64,000 nucleotides of DNA from JACVRW01 sp963733885 (lineage in GTDB: Bacteria > Actinomycetota > Thermoleophilia > Solirubrobacterales > Thermoleophilaceae): the NCBI GenBank assembly GCA_963733885.1, contig CAVTES010000005.1, positions 124,001 through 188,000 on the forward strand. Reading direction: 5' to 3'. A model generated the notes under the pieces. The model did no database searches, had not been told where the DNA came from, and saw only the letters and a program-made list of their open reading frames with translations. This document shows positions 1 to 10,429 of the stretch, piece by piece (the first letter of the stretch is position 1; every line of letters begins with the position of its first letter). The translations under genes and the position numbers were made by a program.

Positions 1-127
1 GATTGACCCGCGACGTCTCCCGGTAGCAGGCCCTGACCGGGTCCACGGCGAGAGTCGCGGCGGACGCGGCGGCGGGTGCGGCGAGGCCGAGGGACGCGAC
101 CGCGAGGGCGGCGCGGAGATGCCTCAT
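1..127 (-). CDS. N-terminus of a secreted protein, cut by the window edge
   Basis: The frame starts at an ATG at 125-127 and reads leftward off the window. The first 24 or so residues look like a Sec signal peptide: MRHLR, then an Ala/Leu-rich core ending in an AxA-type cleavage site (AASAA). About 18 residues of mature protein are visible, including one Cys, which is too little to assign a family. It is divergent from the GYD gene. Function unknown. Confidence 0.5.
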   Translation of the reverse strand, partial: MRHLRAALAVASLGLAAPAAASAATLAVDPVRACYRETSRVN

Positions 128-207
128 GCAGCTGATCCTAGCTAGGTGCACGCGTCCCGCCGGCAGGATAAATTCCGCGCAGGGGAGTCACCGCGAAAGG
201 AAGAACC

Positions 208-489
208 GTGCCCACGTACGTGATGCTGAGCACCCTGACGCCGGAGGGCGTGCAGACGTTGAAGAGCAACCCGTCGCGGATCCGCGAGGTCAACAAGGAG
301 ATCGAGCAGCTGGGAGTGACCGTCAAAGCGCAATGGGCGGTGCTCGGGCGCTTCGACTTCGTGAACATCATCGAGGCGCCCGACGAGAAGTCGGTGGCGC
401 GGGTGTCGATGGAGCTCGGCTCGCGGGGCACCATGCACCTCGAGACGCTGTCGGCCATCCCGGTCGACGACTTCATCGCGGCGCTTTAG
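208..489 (+). CDS. GYD domain protein
   Basis: A 93-residue protein of the GYD family, small cytoplasmic ferredoxin-like-fold proteins without an established activity. It begins MPTYVMLSTLTPEGV and carries the family's central region (LGRFDFVNIIEAPD) and the ending METLSAIPVDDF-like stretch (here LETLSAIPVDDFIAAL). The GTG start at 208 has an AAAGGAAG Shine-Dalgarno sequence just upstream, and a GATAAAT box lies at 167-173. It precedes purD by 23 bases in the same direction, so the two are probably cotranscribed; a role in purine synthesis is not shown. Confidence 0.85.
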   Translation: MPTYVMLSTLTPEGVQTLKSNPSRIREVNKEIEQLGVTVKAQWAVLGRFDFVNIIEAPDEKSVARVSMELGSRGTMHLETLSAIPVDDFIAAL

Positions 490-512
490 TGCCCTCGGGA
501 GACTGGTCGTAA

Positions 513-1771
<1,259 letters not shown>

Positions 1772-1775
<4 letters not shown>

Positions 1776-2250
1776 GGATCCCCGAGACGGGCGAGTTCCC
1801 CGTCCCGGAGACCCAGGTGGAGCACGAGTTCGACGACCTCGACGTAGACGAGGCCCCGACCGTGGGCATCGTGATGGGCTCGAAGAGCGACATGCCGGTG
1901 ATGGAGAAGGCCGCACAAGAGCTCGAGCAGCTCGGCATCCGGCACGAGATGCGGGTGATGAGCGCGCACCGCGACCCCGAGACCGTGGCCCAGTACGCGA
2001 AGAACGCCCGGCTGCGGGGGATCCGGGTGATCATCGCCGGGGCGGGACTGTCCGCGGCGCTGCCTGGCGTGGTGGCGGCACACACGGAGCTGCCGGTGAT
2101 CGGCGTGCCGCTCAGCTCGAAGACGTCGGTGGCCGGCGGGCTCGACGCGCTGCTCGCCGTGACCCAGATGCCGCCGGGCGTGCCGGTGGCCTCGGTGGGC
2201 GTGGACAACGCGAAGAACGCGGCCGTTCTGGCGGCGCGGATCCTCGCGGC

Positions 2251-2254
<4 letters not shown>
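1772..2254 (+). CDS. purE: 5-(carboxyamino)imidazole ribonucleotide mutase
   Basis: Class I PurE converts N5-CAIR to CAIR. The core shows MGSKSDMPVM, the SAHRDPE substrate loop with the catalytic His, and GAGLSAALPGVVAAHT. The chosen GTG at 1772 overlaps the purD stop (GTGA). The 160-residue product has an acidic N-terminal extension of about 30 residues before the conserved TVGIVMGSKSD. The N5-CAIR partner PurK is not in the window. The stop overlaps the purB GTG start by 4 bases, completing a coupled purD-purE-purB unit. Confidence 0.95.
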
Positions 2255-3534
<1,280 letters not shown>

Positions 3535-3546
3535 CTCAGCCTGGAC

Positions 3547-3563
3547 CGGCGGCAGCGCCGCCG
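3547..3563 (+). terminator. GC hairpin after purB
   Basis: A perfect 7-bp stem (CGGCGGC/GCCGCCG) with an AGC loop begins 13 bases after the purB stop. No T-run follows, so it is terminator-like rather than a canonical intrinsic terminator. The next gene has its own likely promoter about 65 bases on. Confidence 0.4.
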
Positions 3564-3639
3564 GGGCCCGCTCTATGGGCGCGAGGTGGATCCCGCACTT
3601 GCCCGAATCCGGCACCGTCTCCCCGCCATACTTTGCGGT

Positions 3640-5481
3640 GTGGCGGACTCGCGACCGACATCCGGCCGCACCAAGCGGCGGCTCCGCCTGCTCATGTTCG
3701 CGGGCCCGGCGATCGTACTAACGGGCTTCGTGCTGGCCGCCCAGGCCGTGGACGTGCTGGAGGACTCGGAGCTCGACACGGTCGACGCCCGCTTCGCCAT
3801 CCGGGGCGATCTCGAGCCGCCGGCGGAGCTCGCGATCGTCGGGATCGACGAGCAGAGCTTCACGGAGCTCGGCGAGCAGTGGCCCTTTCCGCGCAGCCTT
3901 CACGCCGAGGCGATCACCCGGCTGAAGCGCGACGGCGCGCGCGTGATCGCCTACGACGTGCAGTTCACCGAGCCGTCCAATCCCTCCGACGACCAGGCGC
4001 TCGCCGACGCGATCGCGCGGGCCGGCAACCTGGTGCTCGCCACGACGGTCGTCGATGACCGCGGCCGCACGAACGTCCTCGGCCCCCCGGAGGTGCTGCG
4101 CGAGCTCGATGCGCGGGCCGGGCACGCGGGGCTCACAACCGACTCGGGCCGCGTTGCGCGTCGGATGTCGCACGAGCTCGAGCGGCTCGAGACGTTCTCG
4201 GTGGCGGCCGTGGAGCGGTCCACGGGCCGTCAGGTGCCGAAGGACGCCTTCCCCGATCCGGCCTGGATCGACTACCACGGCCGAACGAACGTCCGAAAGA
4301 TCCCATTCCACAAGGTGGTGCGAGGGGACTTCCGCCCCGGGACGTTCAAGGACAAGATCGTCGTGGTGGGCGCCACCGCGCCTTCGTTGCAGGACGTCCA
4401 CCCGACCTCGGTCAGCGGGGAAGAGTTCATGTACGGCGTCGAGATCCAAGCCAACTCGATCTCGACCATTCTGCGCGACTTCCCGCTTCGCGAAGCCCCG
4501 GGGTGGGTCAACGTGGCATTGGTCCTGCTGTTCGGGGCGGTGGGCCCGCTGATCGCGGCGCGCTTCGGGCCGGTCCGCGCCGCCCTCATCGGGCTGGCGC
4601 TGGCCGCGCTCTACGTCGCGCTCGTCCAGCTCCTCTTCAACAGCGGCCTGATCGTGGGCTTGCTCTACCCGTTGATGTCGCTCGCGCTGGGAGTGGTGGG
4701 CGCGCTCGGGGCGGCGCTGGTGCTGCACGCCTTCGAGCGTGAGCGAGTGCGCGACATCTTCTCCCGGTTCGTGCCGGAACCGGTCGTGGACGAGGTGCTG
4801 AAGAACGTCGACGAGGACCTGCGGCTGGGCGGGGAGCTCCAGGTGGTGACGGTCCTCTTCAGCGACATCCGCGGCTTCACCACCTTCTCCGAGACTCGCG
4901 AGCCCGACGAGGTGATCGAGATCCTGAACCGCTACCTGACCTCGATGACCGACGTGATCCTTCGCCACGGCGGCACGCTCGTGGCCTTCATGGGCGACGG
5001 GATCATGGCCGCCTTCGGCGCGCCCATTCCCACGGACGACCACGCCGACCGCGCTTACGCCGCGGCGTGCGAGATGGCAGGCCCGGCCCTTGACGAGTTC
5101 AACGAATGGCTGCGCACCGAGGGCCAGGGCGCCGGCTTCCGCATCGGCGTGGGGCTGAACAGCGGCGCGGTGATGGCGGGCAACGTGGGCTCGGAGAAGC
5201 GGCTCGAGTACACCGTGATCGGCGACACCACGAACACGGCCTCACGCATCGAGGGGATGACCAAGGGGACGCCCCACATGATCATGCTTTCGGACTCGAC
5301 GCGAATGATGATGACCCGCGAGCACCCGGACCTGGAGCAGATGCAGGAGGTGGAGGTGCGCGGCCGGCAGGCCAAGGTGGTGATCTGGGCGCCTGCGCGG
5401 GACGACGGCGCCAGGTCGCAGCGGGACGACGAGGGGTCAGACCCCCTGAGTCGACCCCACTCAAGGGGTCTGACCCCTTGA
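3640..5481 (+). CDS. CHASE2-domain class III adenylate cyclase
   Basis: Membrane adenylate cyclase of about 613 residues. After an N-terminal membrane segment (LLMFAGPAIVLTGFVL) comes an extracytoplasmic CHASE2 sensor (DARFAIRG, VGIDEQSF, IAYDVQFTEP), then three membrane helices and a cytoplasmic cyclase domain at roughly 395-590. Both metal Asp residues (LFSDIRGF, FMGDGIM), the adenine-selecting Lys (SEKRLEYTVIGD) and the transition-state Asn/Arg (NTASR) are present, so it should be active and make cAMP. The GTG at 3640 sits a few bases after TACTTT, suggesting a leaderless message; a GTG at 3586 is the alternative. The last 15 codons run through a large inverted repeat. Confidence 0.9.
   Translation: MADSRPTSGRTKRRLRLLMFAGPAIVLTGFVLAAQAVDVLEDSELDTVDARFAIRGDLEPPAELAIVGIDEQSFTELGEQWPFPRSLHAEAITRLKRDGARVIAYDVQFTEPSNPSDDQALADAIARAGNLVLATTVVDDRGRTNVLGPPEVLRELDARAGHAGLTTDSGRVARRMSHELERLETFSVAAVERSTGRQVPKDAFPDPAWIDYHGRTNVRKIPFHKVVRGDFRPGTFKDKIVVVGATAPSLQDVHPTSVSGEEFMYGVEIQANSISTILRDFPLREAPGWVNVALVLLFGAVGPLIAARFGPVRAALIGLALAALYVALVQLLFNSGLIVGLLYPLMSLALGVVGALGAALVLHAFERERVRDIFSRFVPEPVVDEVLKNVDEDLRLGGELQVVTVLFSDIRGFTTFSETREPDEVIEILNRYLTSMTDVILRHGGTLVAFMGDGIMAAFGAPIPTDDHADRAYAAACEMAGPALDEFNEWLRTEGQGAGFRIGVGLNSGAVMAGNVGSEKRLEYTVIGDTTNTASRIEGMTKGTPHMIMLSDSTRMMMTREHPDLEQMQEVEVRGRQAKVVIWAPARDDGARSQRDDEGSDPLSRPHSRGLTP
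5433..5477. repeat. GGGGTCAGACCCC inverted repeat, likely bidirectional terminator
   Basis: Two oppositely oriented copies of a 13-base near-palindrome, GGGGTCAGACCCC at 5433-5445 and GGGGTCTGACCCC at 5465-5477, form a stem of about 19 bp (with TGAGT/ACTCA) around a 7-base loop. It overlaps the end of the cyclase gene, encoding its last residues, and precedes the convergent stop of the propeller gene. Placement between convergent genes fits a two-way terminator; the motif also looks like a dispersed repeat unit. Confidence 0.7.
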
Positions 5482-5491
5482 GTCCGGCCGA

Positions 5492-7426
5492 CTAGGGGGC
5501 GTTCGCCAGGTACCTCTCGCCGACGTCCACCAGCACGGTGCGGTCGAGCGCGAAGTCGCGCACCGCCACAGTGCCCTCCCGCACGATCGTCAGTGTCCCG
5601 TCGCAGCGGTCCACAGTCAGCCAGCGCGTTCCCCGCACCGCGCCCGAGGAGTGGCGCCCGCGCGTGCGGAAGCGCCCTTTGGCGTTGCCCCACAGGCGCC
5701 GGGCGCGTGCGGCGGCGGACGCCGAGCCCTGCGGGCAGGTGGTCAGCGCCCCGCGAAGGACGAGATCGGTGACGAAGTTGGTGGCGGCGCGCTGGCGCAC
5801 GGCGAAGAGCCCCCCGTGGAACACGCCTTGCTGGACACGCCCGGGCCGGCGCCGGCGCTCGGTAGCCACCTCGACGCGGCCGCGGCGGGTGTCGAGAATC
5901 GACCCGAGCGGGAGCTCCTGGACGCTCTGCAGCGGCACGAACCGCCGCCGGCCCGCGAGGCGCACGCGCACGGTGCCGGCGACGGGCTCGGCCACCAGTG
6001 TCTCGCCGAGGTTGGGGAGAGGATCCTGGGCCAGCGTGACGGCCGGAGGCGGGGCCACGAGCGGAGCCGCGGGCGCCGCGGCCACCACGATCTGGCGGCT
6101 CGCCTGCGCCGGGCCGCCGCCCGCTAGCACCGTGCCGCCGGTGAAGATCGTGGTGGTGGAGGCGCCCTCGTTGTCCGTCACGATGAGGGTGACGGTGTAG
6201 GTGCCGGGCTGCGTATAGGTGTGCTGCGGCGACGGGCCGCCGTCGGGCAGCGTCTGTCTGTCGCCGAAGTCCCAGTCGTAGCGGACGATCGTGCCGTCGG
6301 GATCGGCCGCGCCAGACGCGTCGAACTGGGTGGGGGACCCGGCGCTTCCGGGCACCGCCGCGAAGCTGGCCACCGGCGCCTGGTTGGGGCTGACGACCAT
6401 GCCGATGGCGGCGCGCAGGTCGACGCTGGGCGGGGTCCTCGGCGTCAGCGCCGCCCCCGCTCCGACGCCGAACAGGTGGCCGTCACCGCCGGCCACGAAC
6501 AGGCTCAGCCCGTCGGGGCTCACGCCCAGGTACCCGAGCGGCCTCCAGGGGAAGCCCGGTAGCTCCGTCTCGCCGGCGCGCGTGAGCGCACCGTCCGTGC
6601 CGATGGCGAACGACAGCACTCGCCGCGACGGCTGCCACCAGTTCGGGGCGGTCACATGGACGGCGGAGCCGTCGGGGGCAACCGCGATGCCGACGGGGTG
6701 TCCGCCCGTGACCACCGCGGCGGGCGCCATCGGCACGGGCGTGCCGTCCGCCGCTACGGCGAACTGAGCGATGCGGCCGTCGCCCGAGGTGGCGTACAGG
6801 TGGGCACCGTCGGGGGTGAGCGCGACGTCATGGAGGTGCGAGCTCGTCACCTCGACTTCCTCGGCACGCCTCGTGAGCGCCCCGTCCGGGGCCACGTCGA
6901 ACACCACGATGTAGCCGGCCGCGAGCACGTACAGGGCGTCGCCGCTCGGGCTCACGGCCACGCCGCGCAGACCCGAACCGGCCCACACGGAGCCCGCGTC
7001 CTTGGGGACGAGCTCGCCGTCCGGACCCACGTCGAATTGGCGGACCCTGCCGCGATCCCTGTCGGTCACATAGACGCTGGTCCCATCCGGATGGACGGCG
7101 ACCGAATGCGGTTCCCCGCCCGCGTACACCCGTGGCGGCTCCTTGGGGGTGAGGCGGCCGTCCGGGGCTACGTCGAACTGCAGCACGCCGTCGTCCGCCG
7201 TCGCGTAGAGATCCGTTCCGACGGGCGTCATGGCCAGCCGGTAGGGCTCGTCGGCGTACACGGCTGCGGGGTCGAGTGCGGACAGGCTCCCATCCGCTCC
7301 AACGGCGAACTGGGCGATTCGGTCGTCGCCGGGGTCCGCGAAGTAGACGGTGCGTGCTGCACTCGCCATCGAAGGAAGCGCAAGCGCGATGACGCAGGCG
7401 CCGAGCAATGGGCCGAGATGGGGCAA
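5492..7426 (-). CDS. secreted beta-propeller protein with PKD and FecR-like domains
   Basis: Exported protein of 644 residues. A TTG start at 7426 is forced by an in-frame stop just upstream. Signal peptide (LLGACVIALALPSMASA), then seven or so propeller blades of lactonase/YVTN type at about 22-345, each repeating an 'FDVAPDG.LTPK.P' pattern. A PKD domain follows (about 350-440: DWDFGDRQT, YTVTLIVTDNEGAS), and the C-terminal 190 residues contain a FecR-like segment (LGSILDTRRGRVEVATE). Probably an extracellular or cell-surface binding protein; no catalytic residues are recognisable. It is convergent with the cyclase gene. Confidence 0.8.
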   Translation of the reverse strand: MPHLGPLLGACVIALALPSMASAARTVYFADPGDDRIAQFAVGADGSLSALDPAAVYADEPYRLAMTPVGTDLYATADDGVLQFDVAPDGRLTPKEPPRVYAGGEPHSVAVHPDGTSVYVTDRDRGRVRQFDVGPDGELVPKDAGSVWAGSGLRGVAVSPSGDALYVLAAGYIVVFDVAPDGALTRRAEEVEVTSSHLHDVALTPDGAHLYATSGDGRIAQFAVAADGTPVPMAPAAVVTGGHPVGIAVAPDGSAVHVTAPNWWQPSRRVLSFAIGTDGALTRAGETELPGFPWRPLGYLGVSPDGLSLFVAGGDGHLFGVGAGAALTPRTPPSVDLRAAIGMVVSPNQAPVASFAAVPGSAGSPTQFDASGAADPDGTIVRYDWDFGDRQTLPDGGPSPQHTYTQPGTYTVTLIVTDNEGASTTTIFTGGTVLAGGGPAQASRQIVVAAAPAAPLVAPPPAVTLAQDPLPNLGETLVAEPVAGTVRVRLAGRRRFVPLQSVQELPLGSILDTRRGRVEVATERRRRPGRVQQGVFHGGLFAVRQRAATNFVTDLVLRGALTTCPQGSASAAARARRLWGNAKGRFRTRGRHSSGAVRGTRWLTVDRCDGTLTIVREGTVAVRDFALDRTVLVDVGERYLANAP

Positions 7427-7587
7427 GGTCTAAGACAAAAGGTTTGCGGTCCGAGCCAAACCTTCTCACGTTGGGCCCAGAACCGCCAATTTGTTCCTGT
7501 AAGAGACGGGCTGCGCCAATCAGAACAGAACCCGCTGACATTTCGCTGACATTCCGCTGACGTGTCGCTGACGCGCCGTCAGGGCGC

Positions 7588-8475
7588 TCAGCCGCGAGCC
7601 GGCCGGTTGAGCGTCTGCCGTGCGGGCACGCCCTCGGCCAGCTCCTTCTGCCGCTCGATCTCGGCGTTGAGCTCCGCGCCGAACAGGAGCGCGACGTTGG
7701 TGAGCCAGAGCCAGGCCACGAGCAGGATCGCGCCGGCGAAGGCGCCGTAGATCGCCCCCACGTCGGCCACGTTCGAGACGTAGGCCGAGAACGCGAGCGT
7801 GGCGGCAAGCCAGAGCAGCACGGCGGCCGCGGCGCCGGGTGTGAGCCAGTGGAAGGCCCGCTGCCGCACGTCCGGGGTCACGTAGTAGACGAATGCGAAC
7901 GCCAGCATCGCCATCAGCAGAGCGCCGGGCCACCGGGCGATGCTCCAGATCTCGGTGGCGGTCTCGCCGAGGCCGATGAAACCCAGTAGATCCTCGGCGA
8001 AGGACCCCCCGACGAATGCCATCACGACGCTCGCAAGCACGAGTGTCATAAGGACCACGGTCGAGGCCGCGTCGATCGCCTTACGGCGCAGGAAGCCGCG
8101 ACCGTCGCCCCTGAGCTCGAACACGACGTTCAGGGCTCTCCGCGCGGCCTCCAACGCACCGGTGGTCCCGTACAGCGCCAGGGGAAGGCTCACTATGAGG
8201 GCGGTCGCGGCCGTTCCCTCGCTCTCGAAGGCCCGGCGGAGCGAGCGGTCGACCGGGTCGAGCACCGACGGGGGCACGACCCCATCCAGATAGTCCGTTA
8301 TCGCCCGGTAGGTCTCCGGATACTGGCCGATCAGGCTGAGCAGCGACACGGCCACGAGCGCCGTCGGGAACAGCGACATAAGCGCGTAGTACGTGAGCGC
8401 TCCCGCGTGATGCGTCATCTGGTCGTCGTAGAAAGCCCGCAAAGTGCGCCTTACAACGATGCCCGCTCTCCCCAC
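7588..8475 (-). CDS. YihY/virulence factor BrkB family membrane protein
   Basis: Inner-membrane protein of about 295 residues with six predicted helices. The family landmarks are visible: FYDDQMTHHAGALTYYALMSLFP near the N-terminus, PLALYGTTGALEAARRALN in the middle and AFVYYVTPDVRQRAFHWL then GAIYGAFAGAILLVAWLWLTN near the end. The longest frame reaches 8565 but would overlap purC; the GTG at 8475 gives a normal-length protein and leaves room for divergent promoters. Transport role is proposed for the family but not settled. Confidence 0.85.
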   Translation of the reverse strand: MGRAGIVVRRTLRAFYDDQMTHHAGALTYYALMSLFPTALVAVSLLSLIGQYPETYRAITDYLDGVVPPSVLDPVDRSLRRAFESEGTAATALIVSLPLALYGTTGALEAARRALNVVFELRGDGRGFLRRKAIDAASTVVLMTLVLASVVMAFVGGSFAEDLLGFIGLGETATEIWSIARWPGALLMAMLAFAFVYYVTPDVRQRAFHWLTPGAAAAVLLWLAATLAFSAYVSNVADVGAIYGAFAGAILLVAWLWLTNVALLFGAELNAEIERQKELAEGVPARQTLNRPARG

Positions 8476-8505
8476 GGGGTGCCGGTACCCGACTGGCGCG
8501 ATTGA

Positions 8506-8511
8506 TAGCCT
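8506..8511 (+). promoter_or_regulatory. -10 box of purC
   Basis: TAGCCT ends 7 bases before the purC GTG, so transcription would begin at or next to the start codon. This fixes the purC start at 8519. Confidence 0.5.
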
Positions 8512-8518
8512 CGCGGCC

Positions 8519-9397
8519 GTGAGCGAAGTCGCCGCGCTCATCGCCCAGGGGAAAGTCCGCGACATCTACGAGGCAGGGGATGACCGCCTCCTGATGGTTA
8601 CGTCGGACCGCATCTCCACCTACGACGTGGTGCACCCCACGCCGATCCCGGACAAGGGCAAGGTGCTCACCGGTCTGACCGCCTTCTGGCTCGACCGGAC
8701 CGCGGACCTGTGCCCGAATCACCTCGTCTCGGTCTCGGACGTGCCCGACGAGCACCGCGGCCGTGCGATGCTCGTCGAGCGCCTCGAGATGGTGCAGGTG
8801 GAGTGCGTGGTGCGCGGCTACATCACCGGCTCGGGCTGGAAGGACTACGTGGCCACCGGGGCGGTGTGCGGAATCGAGCTCCCGGCGGGGCTGCGCGAGT
8901 CCGAGCGGCTGCCAGAGCCCATCTTCACCCCCGCCACCAAGGCGGAGATCGGGGATCACGACGAGAACGTCGACTTCGAGCGCGCCGCTGAGATCGTGGG
9001 CGACCGGCCGCTGCTCGAGGAGCTGCGCCGGCTCTCGATCGCGATCTACGAGCGAGCCGCCGATCACGCGCGCGAGCGCGGCATAGTCCTCGCCGACACG
9101 AAGTTCGAGTTCGGCCGCCGCGCCGACGGCACGATCGTGCTCGGGGACGAGGTGCTGACGCCCGACTCGTCGCGCTTCTGGCCGGCCGACGGCTACGAGC
9201 CGGGGCGGGGCCAGCCGAGCTTCGACAAGCAGTACGTGCGTGACTGGGCGAGCGCGTCCGGGTGGGACAAGACCCCGCCGGCGCCGGAGATCCCCGCCGA
9301 GGTCGTGGAGGGCACCCGCGCACGCTACGTCGAGGCCTACGAGCGCATCGCGGGCGAGCCATTCGAGCGTTGGCTCGAAAAGAGCGGATCGCGATGA
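8519..9397 (+). CDS. purC: SAICAR synthase
   Basis: PurC joins CAIR and aspartate with ATP to form SAICAR. The 292-residue product has the GKVRDIYEAGDDRLLMVTSDRIS ATP-binding start (in two parts here: GKVRDIYEAG and DRLLMVTSDRIS), the VRGYITGSGWKDY motif and ADTKFEFGR. Length is at the long end of the family, as in actinobacteria and eukaryotic-like forms. The GTG at 8519 lies 7 bases after TAGCCT, and residues before it are not conserved. It is divergent from the YihY gene and heads the purC-purS-purQ-purL unit. The stop overlaps a 37-codon open frame by 4 bases. Confidence 0.96.
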   Translation: MSEVAALIAQGKVRDIYEAGDDRLLMVTSDRISTYDVVHPTPIPDKGKVLTGLTAFWLDRTADLCPNHLVSVSDVPDEHRGRAMLVERLEMVQVECVVRGYITGSGWKDYVATGAVCGIELPAGLRESERLPEPIFTPATKAEIGDHDENVDFERAAEIVGDRPLLEELRRLSIAIYERAADHARERGIVLADTKFEFGRRADGTIVLGDEVLTPDSSRFWPADGYEPGRGQPSFDKQYVRDWASASGWDKTPPAPEIPAEVVEGTRARYVEAYERIAGEPFERWLEKSGSR

Positions 9398-9507
9398 GTC
9401 GAGCGGCCGAAAATCGAGCCAGGCAAGGACGCAGGGTCGAAGCCTTGCGTCGGCAAGGCGAGACCCGAGGACACAGCATGGCGAAGATTTGCAGGCCGTC
9501 TCGATGA
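9394..9507 (+). CDS. possible 37-residue coupled peptide between purC and purS
   Basis: A short frame begins with ATG overlapping the purC stop (ATGA) and ends with TGA overlapping the purS ATG (ATGA), so it links the two genes with no gap. The predicted peptide is very basic (MSRAAENRARQGRRVEAL...). It matches no family I recognise. The DNA contains a strong hairpin and AT-richer words (AAAATCG, AAGATTTG) unlike its neighbours, so it may be a structured RNA linker or an inserted repeat that simply preserves coupling. Confidence 0.35.
   Translation: MSRAAENRARQGRRVEALRRQGETRGHSMAKICRPSR
9429..9450 (+). other. hairpin in the purC-purS linker
   Basis: ACGCAGGG and CCTTGCGT pair over 8 positions (one G-T) around the loop TCGAAG. 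It lies inside the short coupled frame. It could be a regulatory RNA hairpin within the operon or part of a dispersed repeat; the sequence alone does not decide. Confidence 0.4.
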
Positions 9508-9782
9508 GGGTTCGGGTGCTCATACGGCCGAAGGAGGGGATCCTCGATCCTCAGGGCCAGGCCGTGGAGGAGGCGCTGTCCGCGCTCGGGTTCCGTGGCG
9601 TGAGCGAGGTGCACGTCGGGCGCCTGATCGAGCTGGACGTGGAGGACGCCTCGCGCGTGCCCGAGATGTGCGAGCGGCTGCTCGCCAACCCCCTGATCGA
9701 GGACTACGAGATCCTGCCCGCCGATGCCGAGGCCGGCTCCGGCGGCCTCGAGGCGAGCGTCATGACGCGGAGGGCGGCGTGA
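9504..9782 (+). CDS. purS: FGAM synthase subunit PurS
   Basis: PurS is the small structural subunit that bridges PurQ and PurL in the three-subunit formylglycinamidine ribonucleotide synthase. The 92-residue product has the family pattern VRVLIRPKEGILDPQG, then VHVGRLIELDVED and the MCERLLANPLIEDYEI ending. The ATG at 9504 overlaps the stop of the preceding short frame. The C-terminal 15 residues (ADAEAGSGGLEAS...) are an unconserved tail. The stop overlaps the purQ GTG by 4 bases. Confidence 0.93.
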   Translation: MRVRVLIRPKEGILDPQGQAVEEALSALGFRGVSEVHVGRLIELDVEDASRVPEMCERLLANPLIEDYEILPADAEAGSGGLEASVMTRRAA

Positions 9783-10429
9783 GGTTCGGCGTCGTTCGCT
9801 TCCCCGGCTCCTGCGACGAGGTCGACGCTCTGCTCGCCTGCCGCCGCTTCGGCGAGGCCCAGCTTTTGTGGCACAAGGAGCGCGACCTCGGCGGCGTCGA
9901 CGCCGTGGTGGTGCCGGGAGGGTTCTCCTACGGCGACTACCTGCGAGCGGGGGCGATCGCACGCTTCTCGCCCCTGATGGAGTCGGTGATCGAGTTCGCG
10001 CGCGATGGCGGCCCGGTGCTCGGCATCTGCAACGGCTTCCAGGTCCTGTGCGAGGCGGGCCTGCTGCCGGGCGCCCTGCTCCCAAATCGCTCGCTGCGCT
10101 TCGTCTGCAGGCAGGTGGACGTCATCGTCGAGAACCCCGACACACCGTTCACCCGCGCGTGCGCGGCGGGGGACGTGCTCTCGGTGCCGGTGAAGCACAC
10201 CACCGGCCGGTACCACGCGCCCGGCGTCCCTGACGAGCAGGTGGTGCTGCGCTACGCGCCGGGGCAGAACCCGAACGGGGCGCAGGACGACATCGCGGGC
10301 GTGTGCAACGCCGAGGGCAACGTGCTCGGGCTGATGCCGCATCCGGAGCACGCGGTCGACCCGGTGACCGGCTCCGCCGACGGCGGCCGCCTGTTCGAGT
10401 CGGTCGCCTCTGTGGTTCTCGCGGCGTGA
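9779..10429 (+). CDS. purQ: FGAM synthase glutaminase subunit PurQ
   Basis: Class I glutamine amidotransferase that supplies ammonia to PurL. The 216-residue protein has the nucleophile Cys in GICNGFQVL and the His/Glu pair in MPHPEHAVD. The N-terminus VRFGVVRFPGSCDE is typical. The GTG at 9779 overlaps the purS stop, and its own stop overlaps the purL GTG, so the three subunits are coupled for balanced synthesis. Confidence 0.96.
   Translation: MRFGVVRFPGSCDEVDALLACRRFGEAQLLWHKERDLGGVDAVVVPGGFSYGDYLRAGAIARFSPLMESVIEFARDGGPVLGICNGFQVLCEAGLLPGALLPNRSLRFVCRQVDVIVENPDTPFTRACAAGDVLSVPVKHTTGRYHAPGVPDEQVVLRYAPGQNPNGAQDDIAGVCNAEGNVLGLMPHPEHAVDPVTGSADGGRLFESVASVVLAA

Noticed and set aside
8444..8518. 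Riboswitch or long leader before purC
   Set aside because: The -10 box lies 7 bases from the start codon, which leaves no leader; no purine-riboswitch-like core was seen.
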